From Theodoxus fluviatilis (lineage: Eukaryota > Mollusca > Gastropoda > Cycloneritida > Neritidae), in NCBI GenBank assembly GCA_034096865.1, contig JAWQFJ010017005.1, positions 1 through 27,500 on the forward strand: 27,500 nucleotides of DNA, read 5' to 3'. Positions 1-9,386 of the stretch are shown here, piece by piece. Within the stretch, counting starts at the first letter, position 1. The number at the start of each line of letters is the position of its first letter. The notes under the pieces were generated by a model that was not told the DNA's origin, ran no database searches, and saw only the letters and a program-made list of their open reading frames with translations. Position numbers and translations under genes: made by a program.

Positions 1-126
1 CAGTGGTTTTTGGCTTTGGTTGGCAGCCTACTAGGGTATTCCCCCGTCGATCTGTTGCAGTGGTGGCTACGAAACTTTGAGAAAATCCTTGATGTTGACA
101 ATCTGTTAGCGGACGTTTTCTTGTAA
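1..126 (+). CDS. possible 3' end of an unidentified coding exon
   Basis: The first 41 codons of the window are open on the plus strand in frame 1 and end at TAA (124-126). The product is rich in Trp and Leu (it contains LLQWWLRNFEKIL) and the first 60 bases are more GC-rich than the AT-rich DNA that follows. An AATAAA sits at 908-913. I recognise no family. Forty-one open codons are not rare by chance, and the complementary strand is also largely open, so this is a weak call. If real, it would be the tail of a plus-strand gene facing, or nested in, the minus-strand peptidase gene. Confidence 0.18.
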   Translation, partial: QWFLALVGSLLGYSPVDLLQWWLRNFEKILDVDNLLADVFL

Positions 127-1140
127 ATGATTTACCACCACACCCAAAAAACATCATAAAGCATACTCTTACATGTTGATTTCAAACACGAAACTTACTC
201 ATACAATTCAGAAGGGACTAGAGAAGCAAAAAACCCACAAAAATCTTTAAGTCGACCACTACAACCCCCACCTCGTTTGTGGGCGGTTTGCGCAAAATGA
301 CTCGACTCCGCAACCGACTAATTTAGCGATGGAGAGTCACAAATTATTGTCAACTGAATTAACAACAACTAATTTGAAAATACCTCACCTGCAAACAAGG
401 TATGTGTACACATCCAGGTAGAAAACCTCTGGCCAAGGCATTCTGTCCCGACGAAACTCGCTGGCTTGTACTGTGTAGTGTGTACGGATCCATTCCAATC
501 ACAGCAGTTTTCTATGCTCGTCGCTGCTTGACAACAACCGGCTAGGGTAGAAACATGGCGGACGGCAACGTGCGTATCACGTGGTTGAAAACGACCCATA
601 GGAGCTCTCGAATCAGAGATGCCTGCCCACCAGTGCTGCTGCTGCCGCTATACCTTCAGCGGTAACTGTGAACCTCTACCTTCCCCTGCAATTTCTGGAC
701 TTGAAAGTCAGTCAACTTGTGTTATATGAACATTGTTTCATTGACGAACATTCGGTGAGCGATTTCAATAGACACATGTAATAAGTCATCCAAGTGGAAC
801 TGATGATAAACTGTAACCTTCATTAATTAAGGCTGGCCTATTACTAAATATTCTTCTCGTGCATGCTTGAATTTTGCATGAAGATTTTCATAGTTTGCTT
901 TTATTTGAATAAAGCATTATCAATTGATTTCTCAGAACCTCTTCTTCTGGTTTTGAGAGAAAGAGACAGCGCGAATGAAGGCAGTGACTGTTATGTGTGC
1001 ACGTCAGGCCTCATCCAACCATTGATTAATTAACATACCCCTAGAGGACGACTTGTAACAATCCTTCTGCACAGTCTCCACACAATGTAGTTGGCAATAG
1101 CTCTTCTAAAACAAAGGAAGTTCGAATGAGTACAAAACAC
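127..1140. other. gene-free AT-rich stretch
   Basis: I see no exon, transposon end or RNA gene here. The only recognisable signal is a plus-strand AATAAA at 908-913. If the minus-strand M13 gene runs off the left edge, this is intronic. Confidence 0.4.
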
Positions 1141-1168
1141 ACACACACACGCACGCACACACGCACGC

Positions 1169-1242
<74 letters not shown>
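1141..1242. repeat. (CA)n microsatellite
   Basis: About 100 bp of CA dinucleotides. The left 35 bp are interrupted by CG steps (CACGCACG type) and the right part is uninterrupted. It ends 33 bp before the mariner element. Reading frames across it are repeat artefacts. Confidence 0.97.
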
Positions 1243-1243
<1 letters not shown>

Positions 1244-1275
1244 GCAACGAATATGAGGGAACAACACTGTATTTA

Positions 1276-2240
1276 CAGGGTGACACAAAAAAGTATCATC
1301 ACCTAAACTTGAATAACTTTTGAAATACTCAATCAATTCTTTTAATTTTTTAGATTCATCAAGAAGAAGCCTTGCTCTGTGAGTGTACCAAAGTGGAACT
1401 TCGAGATGCCTTGGACCACTGAGCAAAAGACATTTATAGTCGAGGCATATTTTCGGTTGAAGTCTATTCATGCAGCTCAGCTGCAATTCAGACAACGGTT
1501 CGGATGTCGGGAATTTCCTCTCCACAAGACGATCTACAGTTGAGTCAACAAGTTCAGAACCCATGGAACTGTGCTAAACTTAAATGGTAAAGACACTAAC
1601 TGACAATCATACTCTGGACGACCAAAATCATCAAGGACACCACCCAACGTTGCTGCAGTCAGAGACTCTGTTGCCCGCAGCCCAAACAAGTCTGTGCGTC
1701 GTCGAAGTCAAGATCTTGGAATCAACCGGGAGTCAGTGAGGAGAATTTTGATCTTAGAACTCCACTTGTATCCTTACAGAATACAGATTAAACAAAAGCT
1801 TACACCTGCTATGGCAGTGTTTCCCTGACCGACTGATCAGCCGCAGATGTGACCCAGAGTGGTCGCCGCATTCACCAGACTTGAACCCACCAGATTTTTA
1901 TCTGTGGGGATACCTAAAGGACAGGGTGTATGTAAACAACCCCCAGACCATCCCAGACCTAAAGGCAGCAATCACAGCAGCCATAAGAGCGATCTCAAGG
2001 GAGGAGTGCGAGAGGCGAACTTTGCACAACGGATCCAAGTGTGTTCGCAACACCAGGGAGCACACTTGGAGCACATTGTGGATCGCCAGTGACACAGAGA
2101 GTTTTTAAAGTACAGGTGTGAAACTTTAGGGATGTCTGCTACATAGACTTGACCTAATGTCACCGAAGTTTTGTGTTGATCTGAGTAAAATTTCAAAAGT
2201 TATTAGAATTTTGGTGATGATACTTTCTTGTGTCACCCTG
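1276..2240 (+). mobile_element. internally deleted mariner/Tc1-type transposon
   Basis: The element is 965 bp, bounded by inverted repeats that start CAGGGTGACACAA and match over about 50 bp with 5 mismatches (1276-1325 against 2191-2240). Both ends are flanked by TA (1274-1275 and 2241-2242), the target duplication typical of the IS630-Tc1-mariner superfamily. The interior holds the start and end of a transposase gene but not the middle. Intact relatives usually run to about 1.3-1.5 kb, so roughly 0.5 kb is missing. It lies downstream of peptidase exon 2945-3075, opposite to that gene's direction. It can only be mobilised in trans. Confidence 0.92.
1406..2108 (+). pseudogene. mariner-type transposase remnant, middle deleted
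   Basis: The N-terminal part starts at ATG 1406 (MPWTTEQKTFIVEAYFR) and resembles the helix-turn-helix DNA-binding domain (DUF4817 type) of mariner-like transposases, with a GRP-like motif (SYSGRPK). In-frame TGA codons lie at 1541-1543 and 1601-1603. At about 1812-1820 the reading jumps by one frame straight into the C-terminal end (FPDRLIS, then SPDLNPPDFYLWG). That last block carries the third catalytic acidic residue (Asp, codon 1878-1880). The first two catalytic aspartates, expected in the missing middle, are absent. Two stops, a frameshift and the internal deletion make it non-functional. Confidence 0.9.
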
Positions 2241-2242
2241 TA

Positions 2243-2944
2243 CTACCATAACTATGCTCCTGTTCTCGTTCATTCCTCTATTGTGTCCGCTTCCCCATGC
2301 TCCTCTTGCTTTCACAGCCCCTGTGCTAATACTCATCCTCATCCCACTTCATCTCTTCCTCTACTTCGGTACACCTAGTGACCCTCCTGCAGGAGACCCT
2401 TGTGCTTCTCTTCCTCCTCCTTCTCCACCTTCTCTTCATGCTGCTTCTCTTTCTCTTTGTGCTTCTCCGCCTGAAACTATTCATGCTGTTTCTTGTCCCC
2501 ATACTTCCCCTGTTCCATGAGCTCCTAGACTTTCTCTATCTGCAGCTGATGCTCCCCCACTTCTCCTTACTCGTCTCCCCACCCCCTCCGCTAGTAGTAT
2601 TAGTCTCCTTTCTTTTTTATTCTGTGTTCCTTCTTCTTAGCTTCCTGTCTCCTCTGTTGCTTCAACATCTTACTTTTCTTTTACTTCGTATCCTTGTTTG
2701 TTTTTCTCTTGTTTCCGCCAGTCCAAGTGTTTCCTCCATTCATCCATCCATACATCACTCTTCTCTTTCTCACTTCTAGCATGACTTAACGAGAAGTGGA
2801 TCAAGCACATTAGGGATACTTTGTCATTGTTATTTACCTTGAAATGGGAGAGGAAAAGGACCCAGTCGTAATACAAGTGTCCATGGTGTGAAATTCCGAG
2901 CATGTCTGCCACAGGGTGAGAAAGACGAAGTCACAAGTCCTCAC
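2243..2944. other. pyrimidine-rich stretch, no exon recognised
   Basis: From 2243 to about 2780 the plus strand is strongly C/T-rich, with degenerate units around CTCCT, CTTCTC and TGTGCTTCTC. This gives long meaningless open frames on that strand. It may be a decayed simple repeat. It lies downstream of M13 exon 2945-3075 on the minus strand, where it reads as purine-rich intron. I find no catalytic-domain exon in it. Confidence 0.5.
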
Positions 2945-3075
2945 CTGTCTTGGGTCTTGAGGAATGAAGTGATTTTCTCCATGAAGGATAGCGAATGCAC
3001 TGCGATAGGTTCACTGGCATCAATTGTCACACCTTTTTTCTGATAGATTCCACGCAGGAAGCGAAGCCAATCAAA
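2945..3075 (-). CDS. M13 peptidase exon (FDW...KTQD segment)
   Basis: This 131-bp exon follows exon 4120-4200 in the gene. On the minus strand the acceptor is a T-rich tract ending AACAG before TTTGATTGG, and the donor is CAG|GTGAGG. It enters in phase 0 and leaves with two bases of a codon. The product starts FDWLRFLRGIYQKKG and ends SFLKTQD. This fits the neprilysin segment in which a W-L pair precedes a long variable stretch and a (Y/F)-hydrophobic-K/E-hydrophobic helix before the NYL(M)W block. The next exon should complete an Arg codon and begin near that block; I could not find it in 1-2944, so the rest of the gene probably lies to the left. Confidence 0.8.
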
Positions 3076-4119
3076 CTGTTCAACACATAAAGAAAAGTAA
3101 CACCACCAATCACCAAGGGACATTATTGGCAGATAATTCAGAAATATTGCCATGTCATGGTAATTAGTGGGTGTTCTAATTACGTGGCCTCTTGGCTTAA
3201 TTTTCGAAGTTTGCAGTGCACAATTTCTTCCAAGCTTAAATCGGGTACAGCAAAAAGTCAAAGACAGAAAGTCTGAGGAATCAAACTGCCATGTGCATAC
3301 AAGAATAAGTACATGTCAGATTATCATACACAAGTCTTTTATGTCTATTGGTTGTTTGGTGTGATGCAATTTTGCATCACTCGTCCTACAAATACTACTA
3401 TAAATGATGCTAACTTTTTTAATATCGGCTTATAAGAATCGTGTTGACAAAAAAACATGACAAATAATTCAGTAGAAACCAAAAACATTAAACCAAAACA
3501 AAATTAAACAATGTTTTTTACATTCATCTTGACAATTTGGATGCATGTTGGTGATAGCAGTAATCAGAACTCTACTTCGCAATTCCACAGCAAAGATTAG
3601 TTATCCACACAACAACTGCCAAATACAAAGACCTGCTAGTGAGCAAGATTTTGAGTTGTAACCTTTGACACTGTAATCTTTCAGGGGAACATGGTGTCCT
3701 TGACAATCGTGATCAACAATTTTCGTTCCGACGATTGAATTACAATACGAAACGCTGCACCTTTGCAAATATTTCTTACTCATGCCCATGATCATGTTTT
3801 GGACTGGACACACAAAAGCAGCAATTTTTTAATGGATGTAATCGCACCAGTCTGGTTAGTTTTCATGATATTAGTGCATTTTACTATCCCAAGGACAGAG
3901 TTGACAAAAGTACAGGACCCGATGCAGGTGACGCAGAAGCAATGCGAAAGCATCATTTGCGGGACCACAGGAAAGTTTCGTTTCTAAACATATAACAAAT
4001 ATTCAGAGAGGTGCTCTTTGCGAGCGTCTGCATGGACACCTTTATGTAGGTTTTTGCCATTTTTATAGGTAAAATTTTGTCGGATACTTAGTATGAGTCT
4101 TGGGTTCTTGCGCGCTTAC
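3076..4119 (-). other. M13 peptidase intron
   Basis: Intron between exons 4120-4200 and 2945-3075. Its donor on the minus strand is GGT|GTAAGC and its acceptor ends AACAG. It is AT-rich and holds a short near-perfect palindrome at 3361-3380 (9-bp arms around TT). A 70-codon minus-strand open frame at 3601-3813 is Cys-rich but has no splice support, and I treat it as chance. Confidence 0.65.
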
Positions 4120-4200
4120 ACCAGGGTGCTTCTTGGACCAGTTCCTGACGGTAGTCAAGGAATACAGTGCATATTCTTTCCCGTCGTTTGATACGACTTT
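4120..4200 (-). CDS. M13 peptidase exon, 27 codons
   Basis: This exon is 81 bp, phase 0 at both ends. The acceptor on the minus strand is TTTCTGTCATTGCAG before AAAGTCGTA, and the donor is GGT|GTAAGC. The product includes ALYSLTTVRNWSKKHPG, matching the M13 pattern of a Tyr followed by a T-hydrophobic helix just before the FDW/SWL block. It fills exactly the roughly 25-40 residues expected between the exons at 4531-4710 and 2945-3075 and keeps the frame on both sides. It is too short for a normal ORF scan and was found by looking for the missing piece. The sequence match is looser than for its neighbours. Confidence 0.65.
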
Positions 4201-4530
4201 CTGCAATGACAGAAATAAGAGGCTCTAAGACACGAAATCGTTACATCCAAATACAAATATTAAAGATACGTTTTAAGGTTTGTACAGATGTTAACGCCCC
4301 AAATTAATGTTTCGAGGAGAGTAAACTATTCGATTCACCAATATGTAGTTCTCGGGGTATCTTTCTCACACTGGATTGTTAGCGTTTTACTGTTCTTCTA
4401 CTGGTGCGATATACGCCACTCCACCTAGCACTCCATCAATGTTATCGTGAAAGAAAATTTAGTTTAAATCCTAGATAGATCGAAGGACAAAGATCATGTT
4501 AATATGAAGCGTTTGAAAAGGCCAGCTTGC
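4201..4530 (-). other. M13 peptidase intron with GC-AG borders
   Basis: This 330-bp intron lies between exons 4531-4710 and 4120-4200. The only donor that fits homology and phase is CGG|GCAAGC, a GC donor; no GT occurs in the next 40 bp. The acceptor is TTGCAG. GC-AG introns are a known minor class of U2 introns. Confidence 0.6.
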
Positions 4531-4710
4531 CCGCGCCAATTCTATTTCAAAATCCACCATGGCTTTCATCTCCCTGGAAGCAGCGTCATGGGAGGCGCCG
4601 AGCTCTGTGGCCATTTCCACGGCATTCGTGTGGAGAGACTCCATTAAGTGCTTGAATTTGGGGTCCACGTAGAATTTTACATTATCCAAGGTCAGTTTAG
4701 TTCTCGTAAA
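4531..4710 (-). CDS. M13 peptidase exon (LGA...FEIELAR segment)
   Basis: This 180-bp exon is 60 codons, phase 0 at both ends. On the minus strand the acceptor is TCTGGTTTCTTTCAG before TTTACGAGA, and the exon ends CGG before GCAAGC. The product runs KLTLDNVKFYVDP, then MATELGASHDAASREMKAM, then VDFEIELAR. This is the classic M13 N-lobe signature: aromatic pair after the (D/E)-x-L-x-L stretch, LGA, a regularly spaced EM, and FE..LA. It is one of the two clearest exons of the gene. Confidence 0.86.
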
Positions 4711-5564
4711 CTGAAAGAAACCAGAGAACACGAATCATGACAGAACAGACCACAAAGATCGCCTGGAGCTGTAGTAGGAGTAAAAGGGTTAACAAAAAAT
4801 CAAACGTCTCGGGAGAATCCCTTCCTAATAAATGAGAAGGGGTTACACCTGTAATGTTAATTCATTTTAAAACCCACTTCACCCTGAAAGTACCGTTGTG
4901 GCCCGAAAAAGACCCTTCTCTCCCCTGCACGTCGCGCTATGTCCTGCAGAATACCCTTCATAAACGTGTGAGGGGGATTTGAGAAGAGAATAGAGGTTGA
5001 GGGCCTGCATATTTTGCTAGATTCTTAGCTTTTTTGTATTATATACTTGCATGCCCATTATTTGAGCCTCGCAGGAAAAATGAATAGTTTCTGATTCACA
5101 GAGTCTAGAAAAAAGTCTATGCAAGATTGCTTTCCAAAGTTTTTTTATTTGCCATGTATATGTTTTTCAACTGTTTTTGTTACGTTTGCGCCATAGGTCA
5201 ACAAGACTGATTTAATTCTTTTGTCATTTATATATTTATAGTCGTAATAGTCTTGTTGTGAATCTATGACCAGATTCCAGTCACCCCCCCAGACGTACAG
5301 CTATTATCTATCTGTTCCATTTCATAGAATAACTCTGTAAAGAAATTCGGATCACCTCGGCTAGCCCCTTACACACTACATATGGTTCTGTGTTGTTCTT
5401 GCATAGACACATCAGCCACTGAATACTTCCCTCCTTGATGCACACGAGTATTGCTTATTTTGTACTCAAGAGTTTTTAATTAGATAATGAACCTGTGCCT
5501 CTCGAGGTGGAGCTACTATGAGCTATTTGCCCTCTAATCCCAACTCTATAGCTAATGTACAAAC
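4711..5564 (-). other. M13 peptidase intron sequence
   Basis: Intronic sequence between the possible microexon and exon 4531-4710, or part of one larger intron (4711-6005) if the microexon is not real. I see no repeat or transposon end in it. Confidence 0.5.
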
Positions 5565-5588
5565 CTTTTCTTCGTCTAAATGAATGTC
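5565..5588 (-). CDS. possible 24-bp M13 peptidase microexon
   Basis: On the minus strand a T-rich acceptor (ATGTTTTTCTGCAG) is followed by eight codons, DIHLDEEK, and then the donor AAG|GTTTGT. Both ends are phase 0, so inclusion or skipping keeps the frame between exons 6006-6235 and 4531-4710. In M13 enzymes this place is occupied by an I-x-hydrophobic-D-(Q/E) element (such as IHIDQ) shortly before the Leu-rich stretch and the aromatic pair, and IHLDEE fits it. The match is only eight residues long and could be luck, so confidence is limited. Confidence 0.38.
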
Positions 5589-6005
5589 CTGCAGAAAAAC
5601 ATTTGCAAGTTTTTTAGATATCATGGGGTCTGAAACGTTTCTTCTTTTTGTCGATCCGAAAGACCCCAGCAATTCATTGTAAGAATCTTATAGTATCGAG
5701 TTGTCATTTACGTTTACTCCAGAAGGTTCTCTTTCGCTCTCACAGTAGTCGTATATATTCTTTAGAATTTAAAAAGCTGTTAAATACGGCGTATCAGCCC
5801 TTGTGAGCTGTGGTGGCCATTGGTCACAAAAATCACAAGAAAAGGTTAGGGAAAGCGCAAACAACTCACCATTTCCCCAGTTACTTGCCTCTTACACACG
5901 TATCGCGTAGGGCGAGGCAATGGGTCTATTCTCACCCCCAGTCTACTGGGAATTTATAACCAATAACATCGCTTGCATCAGCAACGTGACTGACATGCAT
6001 TATAC
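5589..6005 (-). other. M13 peptidase intron sequence
   Basis: AT-rich intron after exon 6006-6235. The proposed donor is GGA|GTATAA at 6005. A weaker alternative donor, GCG|GTCGGT, lies inside the exon at about 6035. Nothing else was recognised. Confidence 0.5.
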
Positions 6006-6235
6006 TCCCACGACAGTCATGGATGCAATACCGACCGCAATTATTTTGACGTTTTTGTCTTTTGGGTGTCTGAAAAACGTCGTGCCAAATAAGACGCTTG
6101 TGTAGTTTGCCATTTTGATCATTGTGTCTTCCAGACTGAAGGAATTGTTGTCCCAAGAGGGTTCCAGCACCGGCCATCCCCCCATCTCTTGCAGCAGCGG
6201 CTTCAGCGCGTCCAGGCTCTGGTTGCGTGTACTGT
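6006..6235 (-). CDS. M13 peptidase exon (GGWPV segment)
   Basis: This exon is 230 bp. The minus-strand acceptor is CACCCTCTTCCAG before ACAGTACACG; the first two bases complete the Asp codon begun in the exon at 6824-6907. The product has LDALKPLLQEMGGWPVLEP, then LFGTTFFRHPKDKN. The GGWPV motif after a PL..LL helix, and a (D/K)-x-K-N turn after an F-rich strand, are hallmarks of neprilysin and endothelin-converting enzyme. The 3' border is less sure: GGA|GTATAA at 6006 keeps phase 0, but the last ten residues then look unlike the family. The upstream donor GCG|GTCGGT also keeps phase 0. Confidence 0.87.
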
Positions 6236-6823
6236 CTGGAAGAGGGTGAACATAAATCAGGACTTCAGAGGGGATTTTCGAAGCTATCTCTCAGCAAAGG
6301 AGGGGATGCAGATCAGTGGAAAGTCCAGATTGAATAGATGTTCATTTTGTTGCGATGCCCGTGACAGACGAGTAATTCCTCTGTCTGCAAAAGCACACAC
6401 AGTGCAAGCGTCGGCACAGCTGCAAAGGTGACAAGGACCTGGTCCCGAAAGGTAAGGACTCTGTGGCCCTGCCCCCAGCTCTGCAACGTAGAAAAATAGT
6501 CAACCTCGTCCGAAAAGCAATTTGCCCTCGAGGATTATGTGTCGTATAAAGTGTCTGTTGGTTGGTCGGTCTGTCAGTTGGTTGGTCTGTAAGTTCGTCG
6601 GTAGATCGGCTGGTTGGTGGGGTAGTCAGTCGATTGATTGGGCAGTCGCTTAGCTCGTCGGTTGGTCGATTAGTTGGTTCGTCGTTTGGCTGGTTCATCA
6701 GTTGGTTGAATGGTCGTTTGCATGGTGACTTCTTTCCTCCTCTGTATCCGTCTTCATCTGCCCGTTATTCAAATCAAGTCATCTCTTATGACAGTGCATT
6801 GTATCCCCTTGCCCACTACTTAC
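6236..6823 (-). other. M13 peptidase intron with degenerate GTYG repeat
   Basis: Intron with donor G|GTAAGT and acceptor CTTCCAG (minus strand). It contains the tetranucleotide-like repeat at 6556-6715. Confidence 0.7.
6556..6715. repeat. degenerate GTTG/GTCG tetranucleotide repeat
   Basis: About 160 bp made of units such as GTTG, GTCG, GTCA and GATT (for example GTTGGTTGGTCGG). Phase slips and point changes are frequent. The repeat creates a long artefactual minus-strand frame rich in PTD/PTN. Confidence 0.85.
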
Positions 6824-6907
6824 CTACGTCCATGCAGGATGCGTAGAGTGTCTTGGCCTTGGTGACGGCTGCATTCTCTCCAGGGATGATCGGTCCCCTC
6901 AGCAGCT
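6824..6907 (-). CDS. M13 peptidase exon (KAKTLYASCMD segment)
   Basis: This exon is 84 bp. The minus-strand acceptor is CCTGGCTGCAG before AGCTGCTG, and the donor is GTAG|GTAAGT. The product includes NAAVTKAKTLYASCMDV, the conserved M13 helix V-x-KAK-x-LY-x-SC-(M/I) whose Cys forms one of the family's structural disulfides. The exon enters with two bases of a codon and leaves with one; G plus AC from the next exon restores Asp, giving SCMDVDSTRN. This corresponds to about residue 90-120 of a typical M13 ectodomain protein. The exons coding for the cytosolic tail, membrane anchor and the PC..F(Y/F) block should lie to the right but were not found. Confidence 0.83.
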
Positions 6908-8145
6908 CTGCAGCCAGGGAGACATGAATAAACTTCGATCAAAAATTTCAGCATAGGACAATTCAAGTTATGAACTTGCATGCACACTGCAAACAGATCA
7001 CTGACGTTCTGGCACTTCGCGGACAAAACGTGTGTTCAGTAACATCTAGACGTATCATTAGTAACGTCCTTGGCGTTCCAAGACATGAAGACACGTCAAA
7101 ACCCAGAAAAGCACGTTTTCTGATTGTAAAATGTAAACTAGTGTTCTAAGTAATACACGATTTATAAAGTAACATCATCATCCAAAATTCATTGTAATTT
7201 CTATCATATTTTAAGTAGCGTCTGAAGTATATCCTTTTTCCATTCGACAAACCATGCCAAGTTCAGGTGGAAATAACTATTCTTCCCCACCAGGCTCTGT
7301 ATGACAGGGACTCAAGGTTTGTCGTTGTTAATAAGTTGTGATAACCAGAAATATCAACAAGTCAGTTTGCACAAGTGTCACATTTTACCGTCATGGACAT
7401 CGTAGCGGAAAGATAATCGAGATAAAAGCTTATCCTGGGGTGCTCAACAATGCCAAGGATATCAAGTACTGGATGAAAAAAAGTCTGCTGTTCTGACCCT
7501 TGAGCTTGGACAGAAAAATTAAGGCTCAAAAAGTTTACAACAATTGATCTTTAAAAGGTATTCATTGTTGATATGGTCTTATAAGTGCATCATTAGTATG
7601 AAATTATTTTGTGGAAAATGCAGTTTTCCTAAGCGAGAATATTTTTAATAAAACATTTTGGTTCGGTAGCGATATTGTGCCAGTGTGTCATAAAGGTGGT
7701 CAAATTAAATTGCATGCCATTATGCCTGGAATAGCAGAATATTTCTGAATGTCCTAGCGAGCAGATGTCAGTCACAACCCGCCATACCCACCGCCACGAA
7801 ACAACGCAAATGACAAACGCTATGGTTCACACACCTTGACCTACTCGCAGGGCAAATCCAATCTACACCTGGGCTTATATTCATAGCATACGTTAGATTT
7901 TCCCTCTGATCATGTTACCTTCCTAGGGTAGTGAGCCGTGGTTAATTTAGTACCATTGTTAACAACTCTTTGCTATTCATGAGTCGCGGTCAGCCTCCAG
8001 CCAGTTGCCCAGATGTCTATTTTAGACACCGGGGAAGTACTTCAACTCTTCTTCTGCGCATGCGTGTGACTATTAGGTGATATGCTATAGGGACAAATTC
8101 AGCTGCATGGCTAGGTAATGTGAATTTTAAATGAACAAGAGATAT
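6908..8145. other. gene-free stretch upstream of the first recognised M13 exon
   Basis: I find no exon with the PCxDF(Y/F) or CGxW motifs expected upstream, no inverted-repeat element and no RNA gene. A TGCGCATGCG motif at 8055-8064 resembles an NRF1 site. A short plus-strand open segment around 7365-7490 (HGHRSGKIIEIKAYPG) is unexplained and too short to call. Confidence 0.4.
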
Positions 8146-8244
8146 ACATGAAATGAACTGAATGAACTTTATTCGCCACGGGAAATTAATTTATTGATTA
8201 GGCTTCGCTGCCCCTTACATTCAGCTCTCCTTAACCCCAAACCC

Positions 8245-8395
<151 letters not shown>

Positions 8396-8559
8396 TGACT
8401 TCTTAATTGTTAGACAGGCAGAAAAGTTAAAAGAGCATAATCTATTTCAACTTTGTCTAGTGCTGTTTGCAAGTGTCTCCTACATAGGTTTCTTCCGTTG
8501 ATCTATTCCATATGATTGTATGCACATCTGGCGTATTAAGTGCAAGTGGACATAGGCAA

Positions 8560-9300
8560 ACAAGATCCAGCTCCACCGGTAAATGAGGTAGGTGCAATAA
8601 TAGCTCTTCTTCAAGGATTCACACAAGTGCAACATGTCTCTACAGACAATGACATAGTCTATCACGCCTGGATCGGTTTTCGACCAAAAACAAAGTACAA
8701 TTTTGAGAATACTCACTTGCCGGTCCATTCACAATGCATAGTTTAAATGCTAGGCACAAAAGCTTTCGTCTGACTCGCGCCCGCAATCATAAGTCATTTT
8801 GCACGTTATACATGAAGCTATCTGCGTTAGTATTCAAAAATTTTCTCGTGCTTGCGTTAAAGTCGTCGCACAAAATAGAAAAATGACCTCCATACTTTTC
8901 CTCGACTTGCAACATACATATCCCAACAAATTGATACCATTAGTCGTATCCTTAGCATCCTAAAACGGAGAACCTATTAGCGGTATGTACAAGGCAAGAA
9001 GGAAACATGCTCCAATCCAAACAATTCATGATCCACACGTACAAACAAAATGTTATCAACGGTAATATAAAAAATCTTGAAATATCTCGAGATTGTTCAA
9101 TCCACAAAACACATGACACCGCCTGAATGTCTTCCATGGAAAGAAAGTTTTTGGGTAGGCGAAACGAAACAAAAAGTCTGTCAAGAACATCCCATTGTCA
9201 AAATATGCAAGAACTGTTTATGTTAATCATACAATGGAGACAGACTCAAGGTAGCTTGTAAAATCGGGATAATCTTTTTTCGATAGGAAACCATCAACAT
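8560..9300 (-). pseudogene. LINE copy B ORF2 start, APE-type endonuclease remnant
   Basis: Minus-strand fragments in shifting frames match an APE-type LINE endonuclease in order. NVDGFLSKKD is the start block equal to the usual WNxxGL. VDHELFGLE is followed by YIPLIGSPF, where the usual sequence is VPP.(D/G)SPFY. NGINLL is followed by CDDFNAST, equivalent to the catalytic (G)DFNA with G changed to D. DPGVIDYVIVC is equivalent to the S-x-(I/V)-D-Y block. Several stops and frameshifts break it. This makes copy B more than a lone ORF1; it lies directly downstream of ORF1 as expected. Confidence 0.65.
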
Positions 9301-9386
9301 TCTAATAGTTTGAGCATACCACTGCTGTCGCGGCTGTTGTCTTGGGCGTTGGCTGAAGTCAAGAATCTTGGACCGCGGCCTCTTTT

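Noticed and set aside
1..130. A missing M13 exon on the minus strand at the left edge
   Set aside because: The minus-strand frames there show none of the expected NYL-x-W or later M13 motifs.
1030..1564. Open frames with poly-Cys-Val, His-Thr or similar runs
   Set aside because: They are produced by the CA repeat; the non-repeat part is the complement of the mariner transposase.
3601..3813. 70-codon Cys-rich minus-strand frame (secreted-peptide-like)
   Set aside because: No signal peptide, no splice sites in suitable places and it lies within an M13 intron; length is within chance.
6342..6698. PTD/PTN-rich frame that looks like a disordered protein
   Set aside because: Produced by the degenerate GTTG/GTCG repeat inside an M13 intron.
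6545..6720. Regularly spaced repeats resembling a CRISPR array
   Set aside because: The units are 4 bp with no unique spacers, and the DNA is clearly eukaryotic.
7365..7490. Plus-strand open segment HGHRSGKIIEIKAYPG
   Set aside because: Protein-like but about 40 codons, without splice sites or a recognised family.
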